From Vitrella brassicaformis (taxonomy: Eukaryota; Sar; Vitrellaceae): a stretch of 64,000 bases of DNA. The notes under the pieces were generated by a model. It ran no database searches, was not told where the DNA came from, and saw only the letters and a program-made list of their open reading frames with translations. The stretch covers positions 17,196 to 81,195 of the forward strand of contig CDMY01000330.1 in NCBI GenBank assembly GCA_001179505.1. Reading direction: 5' to 3'. A program made the translations under genes and the position numbers. This document shows positions 52,113-64,000 of this stretch, piece by piece; within the stretch, counting starts at the first letter, position 1, and each line of letters begins with the position of its first letter.

Positions 52113-54994
52113 ATGGCGGATCTTGAAGAAAACCTGGAGTTCAACTCGGTAAGACAGAGTTGCATCATAGAAACTGGTCAGATCTGGCCAGTGTGCTGTG
52201 ATTGATTCATCTTCTGCAGCGGCGTTCGGCCGTCTACTCCCTGCACGGCATGGTGGCATCGTCTCAGCCGACGGCCTCCAACATCGGCCTGGACCTCCTC
52301 AAGAAGGGAGGCAACGCAGTGGACGCAGCCATCGCCGTATCCGCCGCACTCGCGTAAGGCTGGCACACCACACAGGGAGGGCGGCGGTGCTCACTGCATT
52401 CACTGTTTGACTTGCAGAGTGACTGAGCCCTGCTCGACGGGTATCGGTGGTGATTGTTTCATGCTTTACTTCAGCAACAGCGACAAGAAGGTCTACGGGC
52501 TCAATGGCAGCGGACGCAGCAGCTCACAGTACACACAGATGCTCACAGAGAGGCGGCTGCATGTCTGTCTATGTGCACCGGGCGTGTGCTGTAACTAACG
52601 TCAGGTTGACGTGTGAGTACGTGCAGCAGACGATAGGCGCGTTTGAGGGCGACGACAGGTTCCACGCCCTCTCCGTGACGGTGCCGGGGGCCATTGCCGG
52701 CTGGATGGACGCACTTGGTAACAAGCTGGTAGCTGCCTGCCTTACACACCACTCCACCCATTGCTGCTGTGCTGTGTGCCTGATCTGGTGTGCAGATCGG
52801 TGGGGCAGCATGCCGCCATCCGACGTGTTGGCCCCTGCCGTCAAACTGGCCAGAGAGGGATTTGCTGTAGGTAAGCGAACGCAATGATCGATGGATCCGA
52901 TCCACGCATCCATCGCTCTCTGCGGCGTGTGTGTCAGCCCCCCTGACGGCCTACCACTGGAAGAGGGGAGAGGCATTCATCAAACGAAACGACGAAAGGT
53001 ATGACATACAGACATGCAACGACACATACGATAGAGGCCTGTGGCACCCTATGGCACCAATCAATCAGGAGTCGCGGCGCCCTGCTGATCGACGGCAGGG
53101 CGCCGAGGGCAGGCGAGCTGTTCAGAAACCCCAAACTGGCCGACAGTAAGCTGACACAGCCATGCAAAAGAGGAAGAAAGGCGGTATCTATCGTGTCTGT
53201 CTGTCTGTCTGTCTGTCGCGTCGTCAGCGTTGGAGCGTGTGGGTGCGGAGGGCGCCAAGGCCTTCTACACGGGGCTTACAGCCGAAGCCATTGTCAAATG
53301 CGTCAACAAACACGTATGCAGCCGGGGCGGGGCAGGGCGGGGCATGCACTGTATCCATTCACCCACCTGTCTGTCTGTCTGTCTTGTTGTTGGCCAGGGT
53401 GGCGTCATGGCCCTGGATGATTTGTCGAGCCACACGACCACCTTCCCTGAGCCAATCAGTGTCAACTACAAAGGTGAGGGTGACCACGGCTTTCATTCAG
53501 TGATCGCTCTCATGCTGCATGAATCTCTGTGTGCCTGTGTGCTCTATGTGTGTGTTTGTGCAGGGTATGAGGTGCATCAGATCCCTCCGAACGGCCAGGG
53601 GCTGGTGGCCCTCCTAGCCATGAACATCGTCAAAGGTAAACGACTGACTGACTGGTGGAGGGATACGTACCGTATGTCAGTCCACCCACTCATCCACTCG
53701 CAGGCCTGGACATTGGCTCATTTCGCCACAACTCCGCCCCCTACTTGCACCGCTGCATCGAGGCGCTCAGACTCGCATTCGCAGACGGAAAGAGGTAACA
53801 ATAACAGACCAACCTCACCCAGTGCATGACATGAGTGTGTGTGTGTGTGTGGTTGTGTGTGTGATTGTGCAGGTACATCGGTGACCCTGAAGTCGGCCCG
53901 GCGTCTCCTGTGGAAGGTCTGCTGTCCGACGCTTACACGCAGGACCGCATCAGGTGCGTCCTGCCTGACCGTGCCAACCCCGCCATCAAATACGGCACAC
54001 CCGTGGCATCATCAAGTGAGTCGGCAGCATCAGCCAGCCAATCTGCAACACACCTACCAGCATGTGTCTGTGTGTGTGGGTGTGTGGGTGGACAGACACG
54101 GTGTCGTTCCAAGTCGTTGACGACGACGGGAACGCAGTGTCAATGGTCAACAGCAACTACTGTGGGTTTGGCACAGGTACGCAAACGAATAGCAAACGAA
54201 TAGAATACACACACAGGTGTGGTGTGTGGAAAGGTCGCTGGGTGGTGGGGTGTGTTGTGTCTGTCTGCATCTGATTTTGGCCTGCAGGTCTGATCCCTGA
54301 CGGCGAGGGGTTCCCATTGCAGAACAGGGGCGCCAATTTCTGTGTGGACCGGACGTCTCCCAACTGTGCCGGGCCGAGAAAGCGGCCGTACCACACCATA
54401 ATTCCAGCCATGGTGACCAAGGACGGCGAGCTGTGGAGCACCTACACCAACATGGGCGGCTTTATGCAGCCACAGGGACACCTCCAGGTGAGGTGGGCAC
54501 TCACGCAATCAATGGTCTGCTCTGCATGTCTGTCTCATTCCCCTTCCCTCTGTGTGTGGATGGATGGATGGATGGATGTGTGCGATGGATGGATGGATGT
54601 GTGCAGCTGTTGCTGGATCAGGTGGAATACGGCATGGACCCCCAGGCGGCCCTCGACCAGCCGCGCATCTGCCTCACACCTGAGAGGGACCCACCCACAG
54701 TCAGCCTCGAGGACGGCATCACCCCGCACGTGGCCAACGAACTCAGGCAGATGGGCCACCGCATCAACGATGGTGCGGCTGTCCGCCCCGCACGACCCAG
54801 CACAAACGATGCGTAAAGGCTCGGTGCGTGTGTGTGTCCGGTTTGGCTGTGTGATGGTGCGTGCAGGTGTGAGGGGCCAGGACAGGGCCTTGTTCGGTCG
54901 TGGCCAGATAATCAACCGGACGGTGTCTCACCGGCAGCGTGTGTGGGTGGGCGGCAGCGACGGACGGGCCGACGGCTGCTGCATGGGCTACTGA
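52113..54994 (+). CDS. Gamma-glutamyltransferase / glutathione hydrolase
   Basis: About 14 short exons. From the ATG at 52113 ([12 protein letters not shown]), family motifs are: [20 protein letters not shown] with [109 protein letters not shown]. Then comes [20 protein letters not shown], whose Thr is the expected autocleavage and nucleophile residue at the small-subunit N-terminus, and later [19 protein letters not shown]. The C-terminal [20 protein letters not shown] and MGHRI match the family end. There is no signal peptide or N-terminal membrane anchor, unlike secreted or plasma-membrane GGTs, so it resembles the short bacterial/fungal GGT-like hydrolases. Exons at 52.9-53.2 kb are small and their borders approximate. 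Confidence 0.85.
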
Positions 54995-55459
54995 GTGAGT
55001 GACTGACTGAGGGAGGGACGGGGGCAATCAATGCATTCCATTGGAGCTGTGGTGGGTGCGCAGCGCAGCAGTCATGGTTGGTGCGCTTTGTGGATAAGAC
55101 AAAGATGGCAGGTCCTACGGTGTGAGTGCGTGGTTGGCGACGCACATTTCAGTGGATGACTTCGTTTTGAATTGATGAGTGCACAAATGTGTACGCATAT
55201 TCGAATACGCAGACCTCATGCGCACCCCATGCATGTCGCATACCATGTTGTTCACAAACACGCCCGACCTTGAATACGTGCACAAACGCATCTGTGTCTT
55301 CAAAAAGACACTCTCAGCTCGATCAAGAAAGCCCTAAATCACGCTGGATTGACAGAGAGACGTAGATCAACGAATGCTGCTGGTCGGTGGCTGCTCCGAC
55401 GATTTTGCCTGGAAGATCTCCCCTCTCGTCCCCATTTAAAGTCACATGAGTCGCAGGAT
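54995..55459. other. Spacer 3' of gamma-glutamyltransferase gene
   Basis: About 465 bp with no recognisable gene. An open - strand frame enters from repeat copy 3 and has only weak resemblance to the MORN 5' exon. Confidence 0.5.
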
Positions 55460-56225
55460 GCGCCTTGTGCATTGCAGCCCCGTCTGAGCTCCACACAAGC
55501 CCTCCGGCGCGCTGCATGAGTGCACTGCAATGGGGCTCCGATGCCACACACCAATCTGGTCTCCAAAACCGTCGCAGCTCGGCTCGTTCTCGCTCAGGAA
55601 GCAGATTGCTGCACAAGTTCGACGCTGATGAGCCTTCTGTCACTGAATTGCAGTCGAAGTGGCCTCCTTGGCGATGTGCGGCCTCTCCTCTGCAATGGGG
55701 CCCAGCGGTGGGGCCCCAGCTGATTTAGCTTTTTTCCGCATAACTGGAGCCTCCAGCTTAGTGGTGTGTGTTCTGTGAGGCACCTGTGAGCTTTTGGCGG
55801 CGCCACGTGGCCATTTGATGGATGGAAGATGCCGAGTGGCGGAGTGTAGCCGAAGTGGCCTCGCCATTTAGTCAGTTCAGGCACAGCCCAGTCGGTGTGC
55901 TTCCCTGTCACAACCGTGAAGGGCGCAGGTTCGGTTCGCGGAGACGTCCGGTATAAGAACCACCGCGGGGCGGGGCCCTAGGAGGAAGGAGGAAGGATCG
56001 GACCTCTCGAGGCGGGCGACTCACTGAGTTACCCACCCCCTCGAGAGGTCTTGCCATTGTGAGCTGGCAATCCTGGGGGCTCTTGCGTCTCAACAGAGTG
56101 TTATGAGGCGTGACATGCTGCAGTTTGTGGGTCATTTTGGCTGTGCACACTGCACTGGGGCTCTCATCCTGGGCAGTTGACATGCATCCCTGGCTGCCTT
56201 TCAAAGTCATTGTGAAAGAGATTGT
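55460..56225 (-). repeat. Dispersed repeat family, copy 3
   Basis: Same orientation as copy 1. Hairpin arms at 56001-56012 and 56039-56050; the GGGGCCC/GGGCCCC and CTGGAG/CTCCAG mini-hairpins are at about 55698-55718 and 55745-55757. It diverges from copies 1 and 2 before the MORN coding part and past ~56110, where short matches still run to the region around 56225. No functional gene is attached. Confidence 0.8.
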
Positions 56226-56573
56226 TACGCATCTCACCCGCACACAGCGGCTCGTTGGTTGTTGACAGCCGGCCTGTCATGAACCGAAATCGTAACTCAT
56301 TGACTGCCGCCAGTCACTCAGCGACGAACATCATGCCTTGCAGGGCGCTGCTCAAGACGTACATCTACCGTTTCCACTACGGCGTGTTGCACTGTCACTG
56401 ACATTCAGTCACTCACACATGTATATGTTTCTGATGCAGAACCATTTCTGCCTGGCTGGTCACTCAGAAACGCAACGACACTGCATGCACGGCTCATGTC
56501 CAACTTCGCGCGTCACTCTCAGATGGACTGCGAGAGTGCATCTTCATGTGTGTGCTGACTGGTCGTTGATCAG

Positions 56574-58149
56574 TCAGCCGACTCGTGTGGTCTTCCAGCC
56601 CTGGAGCAAAAACACACAGGCCGACCAAAGGGGCGTTGCTCTGCTCTGTACATGTGCGCTGTGGTCTCCCCCGTGTGCATACACTCACCCCCAGCTCATC
56701 GAGCTTCGTTGCAATGTAGTTGAGACGCTTCGCGTTGACCTGCACAAGAAGAGGCAGTGTCAATCGACGGCAGTACATGTAAGCGGGCAGGCCGTTGGGC
56801 GTGTGTGTGTCAGCTGTGTGTGCTGTTTGCGACGTACGCCGAGGTCAGAGTCGCCTGAAGACGCACAGACACACACACACACACAGAACAATATCGGTAC
56901 GTGAAATGAATTGGCCAAGTGAGAGAGCGTGTTTGTGTGGTTGGTGACCTTGTCTCGACGCAGACCGGACCAACACCTTGCCGCCATCCTGGCCAGATGC
57001 AATCGATGTCACATACACGACATGCACATCCATCATGTGGGTGTAAGGTGTATCTGTCGGTCGGCGGCCGGCGGGTGCCCACCTTGACAGCGAACTCGAG
57101 GTCGTCAATAAAACCTGCGTGAAGACCGACACACCCACACGCAGCAAAGGCCATTTCCACTCCCCAATCAATGAATGCTATCATCGTTGACTGCCGACCG
57201 AAGAGGCTGGATTCTGCCTGTGCGTAGATGTAGTCGCCCTTGGTGCTGACGACCTTCAGCCCGCCGCCATCAATGCCGTTCTGGCCAGCGGGATAGCTCT
57301 CCAGCACCTGGTTACAAGAAGGAAAACCATTCATGATTCCTCAGACCTCGTCAGGATACGCTTCACATCGGGAGTGAGTGAGCACCTTTTTGATGTCGGC
57401 CATGGCTGCCTCCTTGCTCTTGGAGAACTCCAAAGGAGGGTAGCTGCAGTGCACAACAAGGGCGAAGCAAAGGTGGGTGAGCCAGCAGCAGACCTCTCTA
57501 GTGTGCGTGAGTATGTGTCTTTCTGCCCCATACTTACTAGTGGGTCGAGTCGGATGGCGACACCGAACTGCACACAGACTCACGCAGATCCATGCACAGA
57601 GCCTCCTCTCTGGTGTGTTCAGGTGTGTGTGTCTTCGTGAGTCGCCATACCTGGAAAGGCAGTTGGGGTTGGTGGGGCAGATCTTAAGAGAGCCGTCAGA
57701 GCGCACGCCGAGACTGCACGCACGGGCAGTGGTATTCATCCCTCGCGCACCTGTGTGCCTGTCTGTCTTCGTGTGAGTGTCTTGCCGCCTCACTCACTCT
57801 GTCGGCTGGGTGCCAGGGGACTGCAGAAACGGCACCGCCGCATCCGCCGACTTAACAAAACCTGCACACATCACAGATGGACACAAATACACAGACAAAC
57901 AGGCAGATATGGACCGAACTCACACAACCCCATCTGGTGCAGCCTACCTGCCACAAAAGGCGTCAATGATGCTGCCACGGACAGGGCGCGGGAAAATGCC
58001 ACTCGACGGGACGTTGCGTCGTCCTGCGATGCCATGTGGAGAGGGGAGAAACGTTGACGAACATTCGCATGAGTCAGGCGGGATGTCGGCACGTGAAAGG
58101 CCAACGTTGCAGTGACTGCCACCAGGGAGAGGACAGTGAATAGCTTCAT
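56574..58149 (-). CDS. Plastid-targeted DUF1499 protein
   Basis: About ten tiny exons. The ATG at 58149 gives MKLFTVLSLVAVTATLAF, a signal peptide, followed by HVPTSRLTHANVRQR, a transit-peptide-like stretch led by Phe, and a second hydrophobic stretch (AFSRALSVAASLTPFVAG) that could direct thylakoid transfer. DUF1499 signature: LKICPTNPNCLS, YPPLEFSKSKEAAMADIK, VSTKGDYIYAQAESSLFG joined to FIDDLEFAVK, then DGGKVLVRSASRQGDSDLG joined to VNAKRLNYIATKLDEL. The last exon, after a GTGAGT donor and a CCAG acceptor, ends GGWKTTRVG at the stop 56574-56576. DUF1499 proteins occur in bacteria and in plastid lumens; their biochemical role is not established. The last exon is the least certain. Confidence 0.8.
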
Positions 58150-58370
58150 TGAGCCAGCCAAACACGAAAAAAAGAACCCCTTGCTGGGGCGAGCTTGTAA
58201 GTCAATCCCTCATCCCCTTCCGAAGCTTCCGAGGTTCCCAGGTACACAAGCACCGCACAGAGAGGCAGCTGCGGAATCAATCAGATCTATCAAATGCTCT
58301 TCATGTCTGCTCAGGTGGCAGTCCTCGCCATGGCTATCAGGGAACGGAGCGTTACAAATTCTTCAGCAGG
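58150..58370. promoter_or_regulatory. Divergent promoter, DUF1499 / membrane protein
   Basis: About 220 bp between ATGs. It carries GCGAGCTT at 58189-58196, which matches seven of the eight bases of the window-wide octamer (G instead of the leading T), 40 bp upstream of the DUF1499 start. Confidence 0.4.
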
Positions 58371-58850
58371 ATGGACTCAAGTTACCAAGCCGCTCTTCTT
58401 AGTTTTTTCGTTGCCGTGCTTTCGCTTTGCTTCGTCCTGGGGACGTTGACTTTCGTCGCGCAGCCAAACCGCGATGATATCATCGGCATCAAGCAGACGC
58501 TGCGGCTGATGGTGGATGTGGATTCTGCCACATGGCAGAGAACGCGAGACGAGATACTCAGCGACAACAGCACGTCGGTCCGTGAGAAGGTCATAATGAT
58601 AGAGGCCATGGACGACGTCGTCAAGGAGGTCAGACAGCGAGTGGGCAGCAAGGACAGGAAGCATCTCAAGGGCTCTACTTCGCCCAAGCAGGAGAAGAAG
58701 CCAGCGGCTATGATGAATGAGCGAACCACCGGGCACCGTCGGGACACGGGCAGCGAGAGTGTGGTTCACGTAGATGGACAGGCGCAGAACGGAGTGCATG
58801 GCACCGAAGCCGCTGACGGTGCCAGTCAGGCTACTCGTGTGAGTGGGTGA
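58371..58850 (+). CDS. Small single-pass membrane protein
   Basis: Intronless frame of 159 codons beginning MDSSYQAALLSFFVAVLSLC; the hydrophobic run from about residue 6 to 28 is a signal anchor. The rest is charged: a helical segment (DIIGIKQTLRLMVDVDSAT, REKVIMIEAMDDVVKEVRQR) and a disordered Lys/Gln/Gly-rich tail. No family recognised. The frame is open further upstream without ATG to about 58149, so a longer spliced form is possible. Confidence 0.5.
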   Translation: MDSSYQAALLSFFVAVLSLCFVLGTLTFVAQPNRDDIIGIKQTLRLMVDVDSATWQRTRDEILSDNSTSVREKVIMIEAMDDVVKEVRQRVGSKDRKHLKGSTSPKQEKKPAAMMNERTTGHRRDTGSESVVHVDGQAQNGVHGTEAADGASQATRVSG

Positions 58851-59244
58851 GACTGCGGCAGTTTGTGTCAGTGTCTCGAGGTTTTTGCACAGGTGGCTGG
58901 TGGGTCACTGCTGTGACTGTAGTGTAGCTGTTTGTACGTTTGTGGTGGTACGGTACCTGAAGTGTAGCCGTCATTTTAGCTATCGTAGGTCTGTGCGTGG
59001 ACGTGTGTGCACCGTCACAATCAACTCTTTATGGATCCGACCATCAATTGTGAGAGAGTGAATGGTAGGCAGACAGATAAGTCTCAAAATCCCGCCCCCG
59101 TGAATGTAGTGTACCATCCCTCGCTTGTGGCTGCATTTTCAAACCATGAGGAGGTCGCATTTGCCACCCGTCAGTCAAATCTTGGCAAAATGGACTCAAC
59201 TCACTCGCTCCAGCATAGACAGCCGTCTATCTGTCGGACACGGT
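58851..59244. other. Tail-to-tail spacer
   Basis: About 390 bp between the small membrane protein and the E1-beta gene. No feature seen. Confidence 0.5.
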
Positions 59245-61969
59245 CTATCTCTTGGCCACCATGTGTGGCGTCATCATCCACATGACCTGCGCCATGACGT
59301 CCTCCACAGACGGCACAGTCGCCTCCCTGTCAACACACACACATGCACACAATTCAGTTGTGTTGTGTTGTGTCTCTCTGTGAGTGTGGCGTGGTGTGCG
59401 TCTCACTCACTCTAGTTTGGCGTTATATGGTGTGGGAATGTCCTTGGCGCCCACCCGTGTGGGCACGTCGGCAAGCGTGTCGGAGCAGTTCTCTATCACA
59501 CACGACAGGATGTCGGCCCCCTGCAGACACAATGGGGGGAGAACACCATGCACACACACACACAGATCCATCGATGTGGGTCGGGTCGACGGGGTGGGTG
59601 GGGTGCGAGTGGCTGTGTTGCAGGTTTGCTTACCACCCCGCCGGCCTTGCTGCTCTCCTCGAGTATGATACACCTGTGTGTTTTGGATATCGACTTTTTG
59701 ATGGCCTCCACGTCGAGCGGCTTAAGCGATATGAGATCGATTATCTCAAGGGACAGGCCCGTCTGAGGGACACACAGACGGACACATCCAGTCGATTGAT
59801 TCGTCTCTCTCTGTGGGTATGTATCGCACCTACCTTCTCCAGCCTCTTGGCTGCCTCGACGGCCACGTGCCGCTGTCGGCTGTAGCACAACACAGTCAGG
59901 TCCTTGCCTGCATTGCATACATGCATCGATCCACACGCACAGGCAGGGGCGTCATCATACTGATGGATGGATGGATGGATGGATGGGGGGCCTGTGTATG
60001 TCTGTCTGTCTGTCTGTGCGTACCTTCCTTGACCAGCTCAGCCTTGTCGATGGCCTGTGTGTAGGGCAGGTAGGGAATCTCCTCCTTGAGGTTATACAAC
60101 AACACTAAATGGACAACGCATACACACACACAACACACGAAGGCAGGAACATGGATAGATGCTATGCGTGTGTGTGACGTGCGGACGTGTGGATGCACTG
60201 GTCACGTAGTGTATGTAGTAAGTAGGTCCATCACCCCCCACCCACCCACCCCCCTCCCCACCGTGTTCGAAGAAGACCACTGGGTTGTTGTCGCGGATCG
60301 CAGCTTTCAACAGACCTGTATGTATGTAAGTCAATACGTATGGATGGATGGTGTGTGCGTCAAGTCAGTCACAGAACACACAGGGAGAGAGAGAAGGAAA
60401 TGTGTACAGTACACAGGTGTACGCATATGTACGCACGTACGTATGTGCCCATCGACGCATGCGTGTCGTGTGCACCTCACTCACCTCGTGCGTTTCTGGG
60501 TGTGCTGCATGCGACCAGCTTGAGCCCAGGCACCGCATTCAAATACGCCTCTAGACGCTGACAGACATCCGTGTGAGATTGCGTACAGGAGGCGCATCGC
60601 ATACATACCTGTGAGTGCTCCGGTCCCAGCTGCTTGCCAATACCGCCGGGGCCGCGGATCACTGATGGATACAGCCAGACAGACACACCATATTTGTGTG
60701 TGTGTCTCTGTACTGAATGTACCCATCCATGTGTGTGTGCGTGGCTGCCGCCCTGCACTCACCGACAGGGATGTCATACTGCCCGCCAGACGTGTACCGC
60801 ATCATCCCTGCTCAGGCAACACACACAACACAACAGACCTGCATGCTTGGTGGCCAATACACCTGTTGGTTGATCTCGATCCATATGTACCGACCGGCAT
60901 TGTTGGCAATCTGGTTGTAGGCGAGGAGGAGAAAGCCCATGTTCATGCCCTCCACAATCGGCCGCAGACCAGTCGCTGCCGCACCGATCGCCATGCCTGC
61001 ACACACACGACCAACAGTCAGTCATACACACAGATCTGGTCTGGTCTGGTACATGCGCATACATACAGCTGTGATTGATGTGATCGACTGGCTGACTGAC
61101 TGACCGGTGAAAGTGTTTTCGACGATGGGCGTGTCCATCACTTGGAAGTTGCCGAAGCGGTAGTGGAGATCCTTCGACACCTGCAGCACTTACAGCACCC
61201 ACACCACACACGATATGTGTTATGAGGCCACTGCTTGTGTGGTGGGAGCGTCCGTGTCTTGCCTTGTATGATCCTCCGTAATGGCCCACATCCTCGCCTA
61301 TCAGACACACCGTCGGATCCCTGCGCGCGCGCGCGCACACACACACACACACACATGGACAGACAGAGACTCCTTGCCGTGTACTGTATGCGTCTGTGTC
61401 AGGTCAGCACGCCGCCTGCCCTGCGCACCTACCTCTCCATCTCCTCTGCCGTGGCCATATGCAGCGCCTGGCCACACATTCGCACACACAAGTGTGCAGT
61501 GCACAAGACACAGCGCTTTGCGTACAGGGAATGCAGTGTGTGCGTTTGGCTGAACAGACAGACCTACCTGGAACATTGTGCGTTCGACAGTCCAGTCCTT
61601 GACGCTCTTGCCGTTGACCTTGTCGCCATCTAGCACGGCGCTACCCTGCACACACACACACTCACCATTACTTCCCCGAGCCATGCATGGGTCTGTCAAA
61701 TGTGCATACCATGTAGAGGGGCGATGCGCGCCCAGCAGATGGCCTTCGTGCGTCCGCCACTGCTGGCCGGCCATCCCTGGCAGCACACCACACCAGCAAC
61801 CACCACGCACACACACCCAGTGCAGTGCATAAGATACGCACAGATACATAGATCAAGGCATCCTCCCCGCTCACCGCCTCAGCACGTTCCTGGCGACGAA
61901 GCCCTCAGCGGACCAGGGCCACACTGCAACCGCATTCACAACCAGCAGTAGCAGCAACAAATCTGTCAT
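59245..61969 (-). CDS. Plastid pyruvate dehydrogenase E1 component, beta subunit
   Basis: About 16 very short exons. The ATG at 61969 gives [20 protein letters not shown], a signal peptide, followed by [12 protein letters not shown], a Phe-led transit peptide start. E1-beta motifs follow: [65 protein letters not shown] with [132 protein letters not shown], and the C-terminal [11 protein letters not shown] plus [12 protein letters not shown] to the TAG at 59245-59247. With E1-alpha it decarboxylates pyruvate in the complex that supplies acetyl-CoA; the leader places it in the plastid, where acetyl-CoA feeds fatty-acid synthesis. Confidence 0.9.
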
Positions 61970-62665
61970 GGTTGCTGCACGTGACGGACGTGCACCAATG
62001 GATCTGATCTGTGCGCACGAGAGAGGGGCAGATCCGACCCGGCAGCCCCCTCTGCTATGCAATGCACAGACTGATTGGCGGCTTCTAGAAACGCGCGACC
62101 CTTTTCTTCTTGCGAGCTGTCCAGATCTGCGAGCTTAGCCGAAAGTCGTTCTCGTTTTGGGCATGAAGCTTCTGCTGTCGTCCACATCAAGCTGTTGGTG
62201 TCAGTGACCACTGCCGAGGCATTCATCTCGCCTGCCACCCCCATATCTTCACCATAGGTAAGGCTTCACGTCTGTGAGGGATACACGCAGCGCGGTGGTA
62301 GCTAGATGTGTGTGGATGGGATGCCTCACCTGTCTGTGTGTCTGTGTGTGGTTGCCGTGATGCCAGGTGCGAATCAGTCGAGATCGACGAGGTGAGATGC
62401 GAGCGGATCTGTGCCAGACACGCGCTGCCGTCGCCAAATGCATGTGCTGTGATGTGTGTTGTGTGACAGGCCTCGCGGGCCGTCCTCGTCGACGAGAAAG
62501 AGCGCCAAGACGCACGTCAACAACATTAACCCACACGCGCCGCAGGTAGGTACCTGGGGTGGGTAGTCACACACACACGTGCACTGACAGGTGTGTGTGT
62601 ATGGATGGTCTGGGTATCTCTGTGTGGGTGTGGCTGTGTATGGTCAGCACCAGTACGCCCCTTCT
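61970..62665. promoter_or_regulatory. Divergent promoter, PDH E1-beta / CDPK-like kinase
   Basis: Two direct copies of TGCGAGCT at 62111-62118 and 62128-62135, the second extended to TGCGAGCTTAGC. They lie ~145-165 bp upstream of the E1-beta ATG. Further right are GT-AG-like segments (e.g. GTAAGG at 62258) with short frames (PRGPSSSTRKSAKTHV near 62472) that may be 5' exons or untranslated leader of the kinase. Confidence 0.5.

Positions 62666-64000
<1,335 letters not shown>

Noticed and set aside
55323-55643. Open - strand frame containing LLPERERAELRRFW as a possible gene
   Set aside because: It is the repeat-family 5' flank, is broken by stops in copy 2, and has no downstream exons.

Overview
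This is a GC-rich, intron-dense stretch of a protist nuclear genome, most probably a photosynthetic alveolate close to Apicomplexa (a chromerid of the Vitrella brassicaformis type). The species name is inference. The supporting evidence is a secreted LCCL/discoidin/ricin-lectin protein of the apicomplexan CCp class, a calcium-dependent-type kinase with an acylated N-terminus, and three proteins whose N-termini read as a signal peptide followed at once by a phenylalanine-led transit peptide, the targeting code of complex red plastids. Introns are short (about 60-150 nt), GT-AG, and packed with TG, CTGT or TGTC microsatellites on the coding strand.

Layout: the 3' end of an unknown + gene (to ~0.9 kb); a VKOR-thioredoxin fusion (LTO1 type, -); an acidic unknown (+, 3.2-5.3 kb); a large CCp-like surface protein (-, 6.1-14.1 kb) interrupted by a 300-N gap and a ~1 kb near-identical repeat; mitochondrial-type ribosomal protein uS17 (-); a GARP/MYB-like DNA-binding protein (+, 15.1-18.2 kb); 2.5 kb of simple-repeat spacer; the DEAD-box helicase DBP9/DDX56 (-, 20.7-24.2 kb); an unknown coiled-coil protein (+, 24.4-27.1 kb); a MORN-repeat protein (-, 27.2-30.7 kb); an ankyrin-repeat protein fused in frame to an Rrp6-type exonuclease (-, 31.7-36.6 kb); a coiled-coil protein (-); a SNF2 remodeller with C-terminal zinc finger (-, 39.8-45.2 kb); an unknown (+, 45.5-47.2 kb); a plastid-type acyl-CoA/ACP synthetase (-, 48.2-51.6 kb); gamma-glutamyltransferase (+, 52.1-55.0 kb); a plastid-targeted DUF1499 protein (-, 56.6-58.1 kb); a small membrane protein (+); plastid pyruvate dehydrogenase E1-beta (-, 59.2-62.0 kb); and the 5' part of a CDPK-like kinase (+, from 62.7 kb).

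The genes are not an operon or a pathway cluster, but at least four serve the plastid (thiol oxidation, fatty-acid activation, acetyl-CoA supply, DUF1499). Seven gene pairs are head to head over 0.2-0.7 kb. The most interesting unexplained signals are: (1) an 8-mer, TGCGAGCT, usually extended to TGCGAGCTNAGC, that lies in almost every divergent promoter of the window and essentially nowhere else; (2) a ~0.75-0.9 kb dispersed repeat present three times (one inverted), carrying three short hairpins conserved in all copies and forming the 5' flank and start of the MORN gene; (3) the ankyrin-Rrp6 exonuclease fusion; (4) the ambiguous duplication around the assembly gap in the CCp gene. Exon borders were read by eye from splice sites and frame continuity; those I could not fix are stated.
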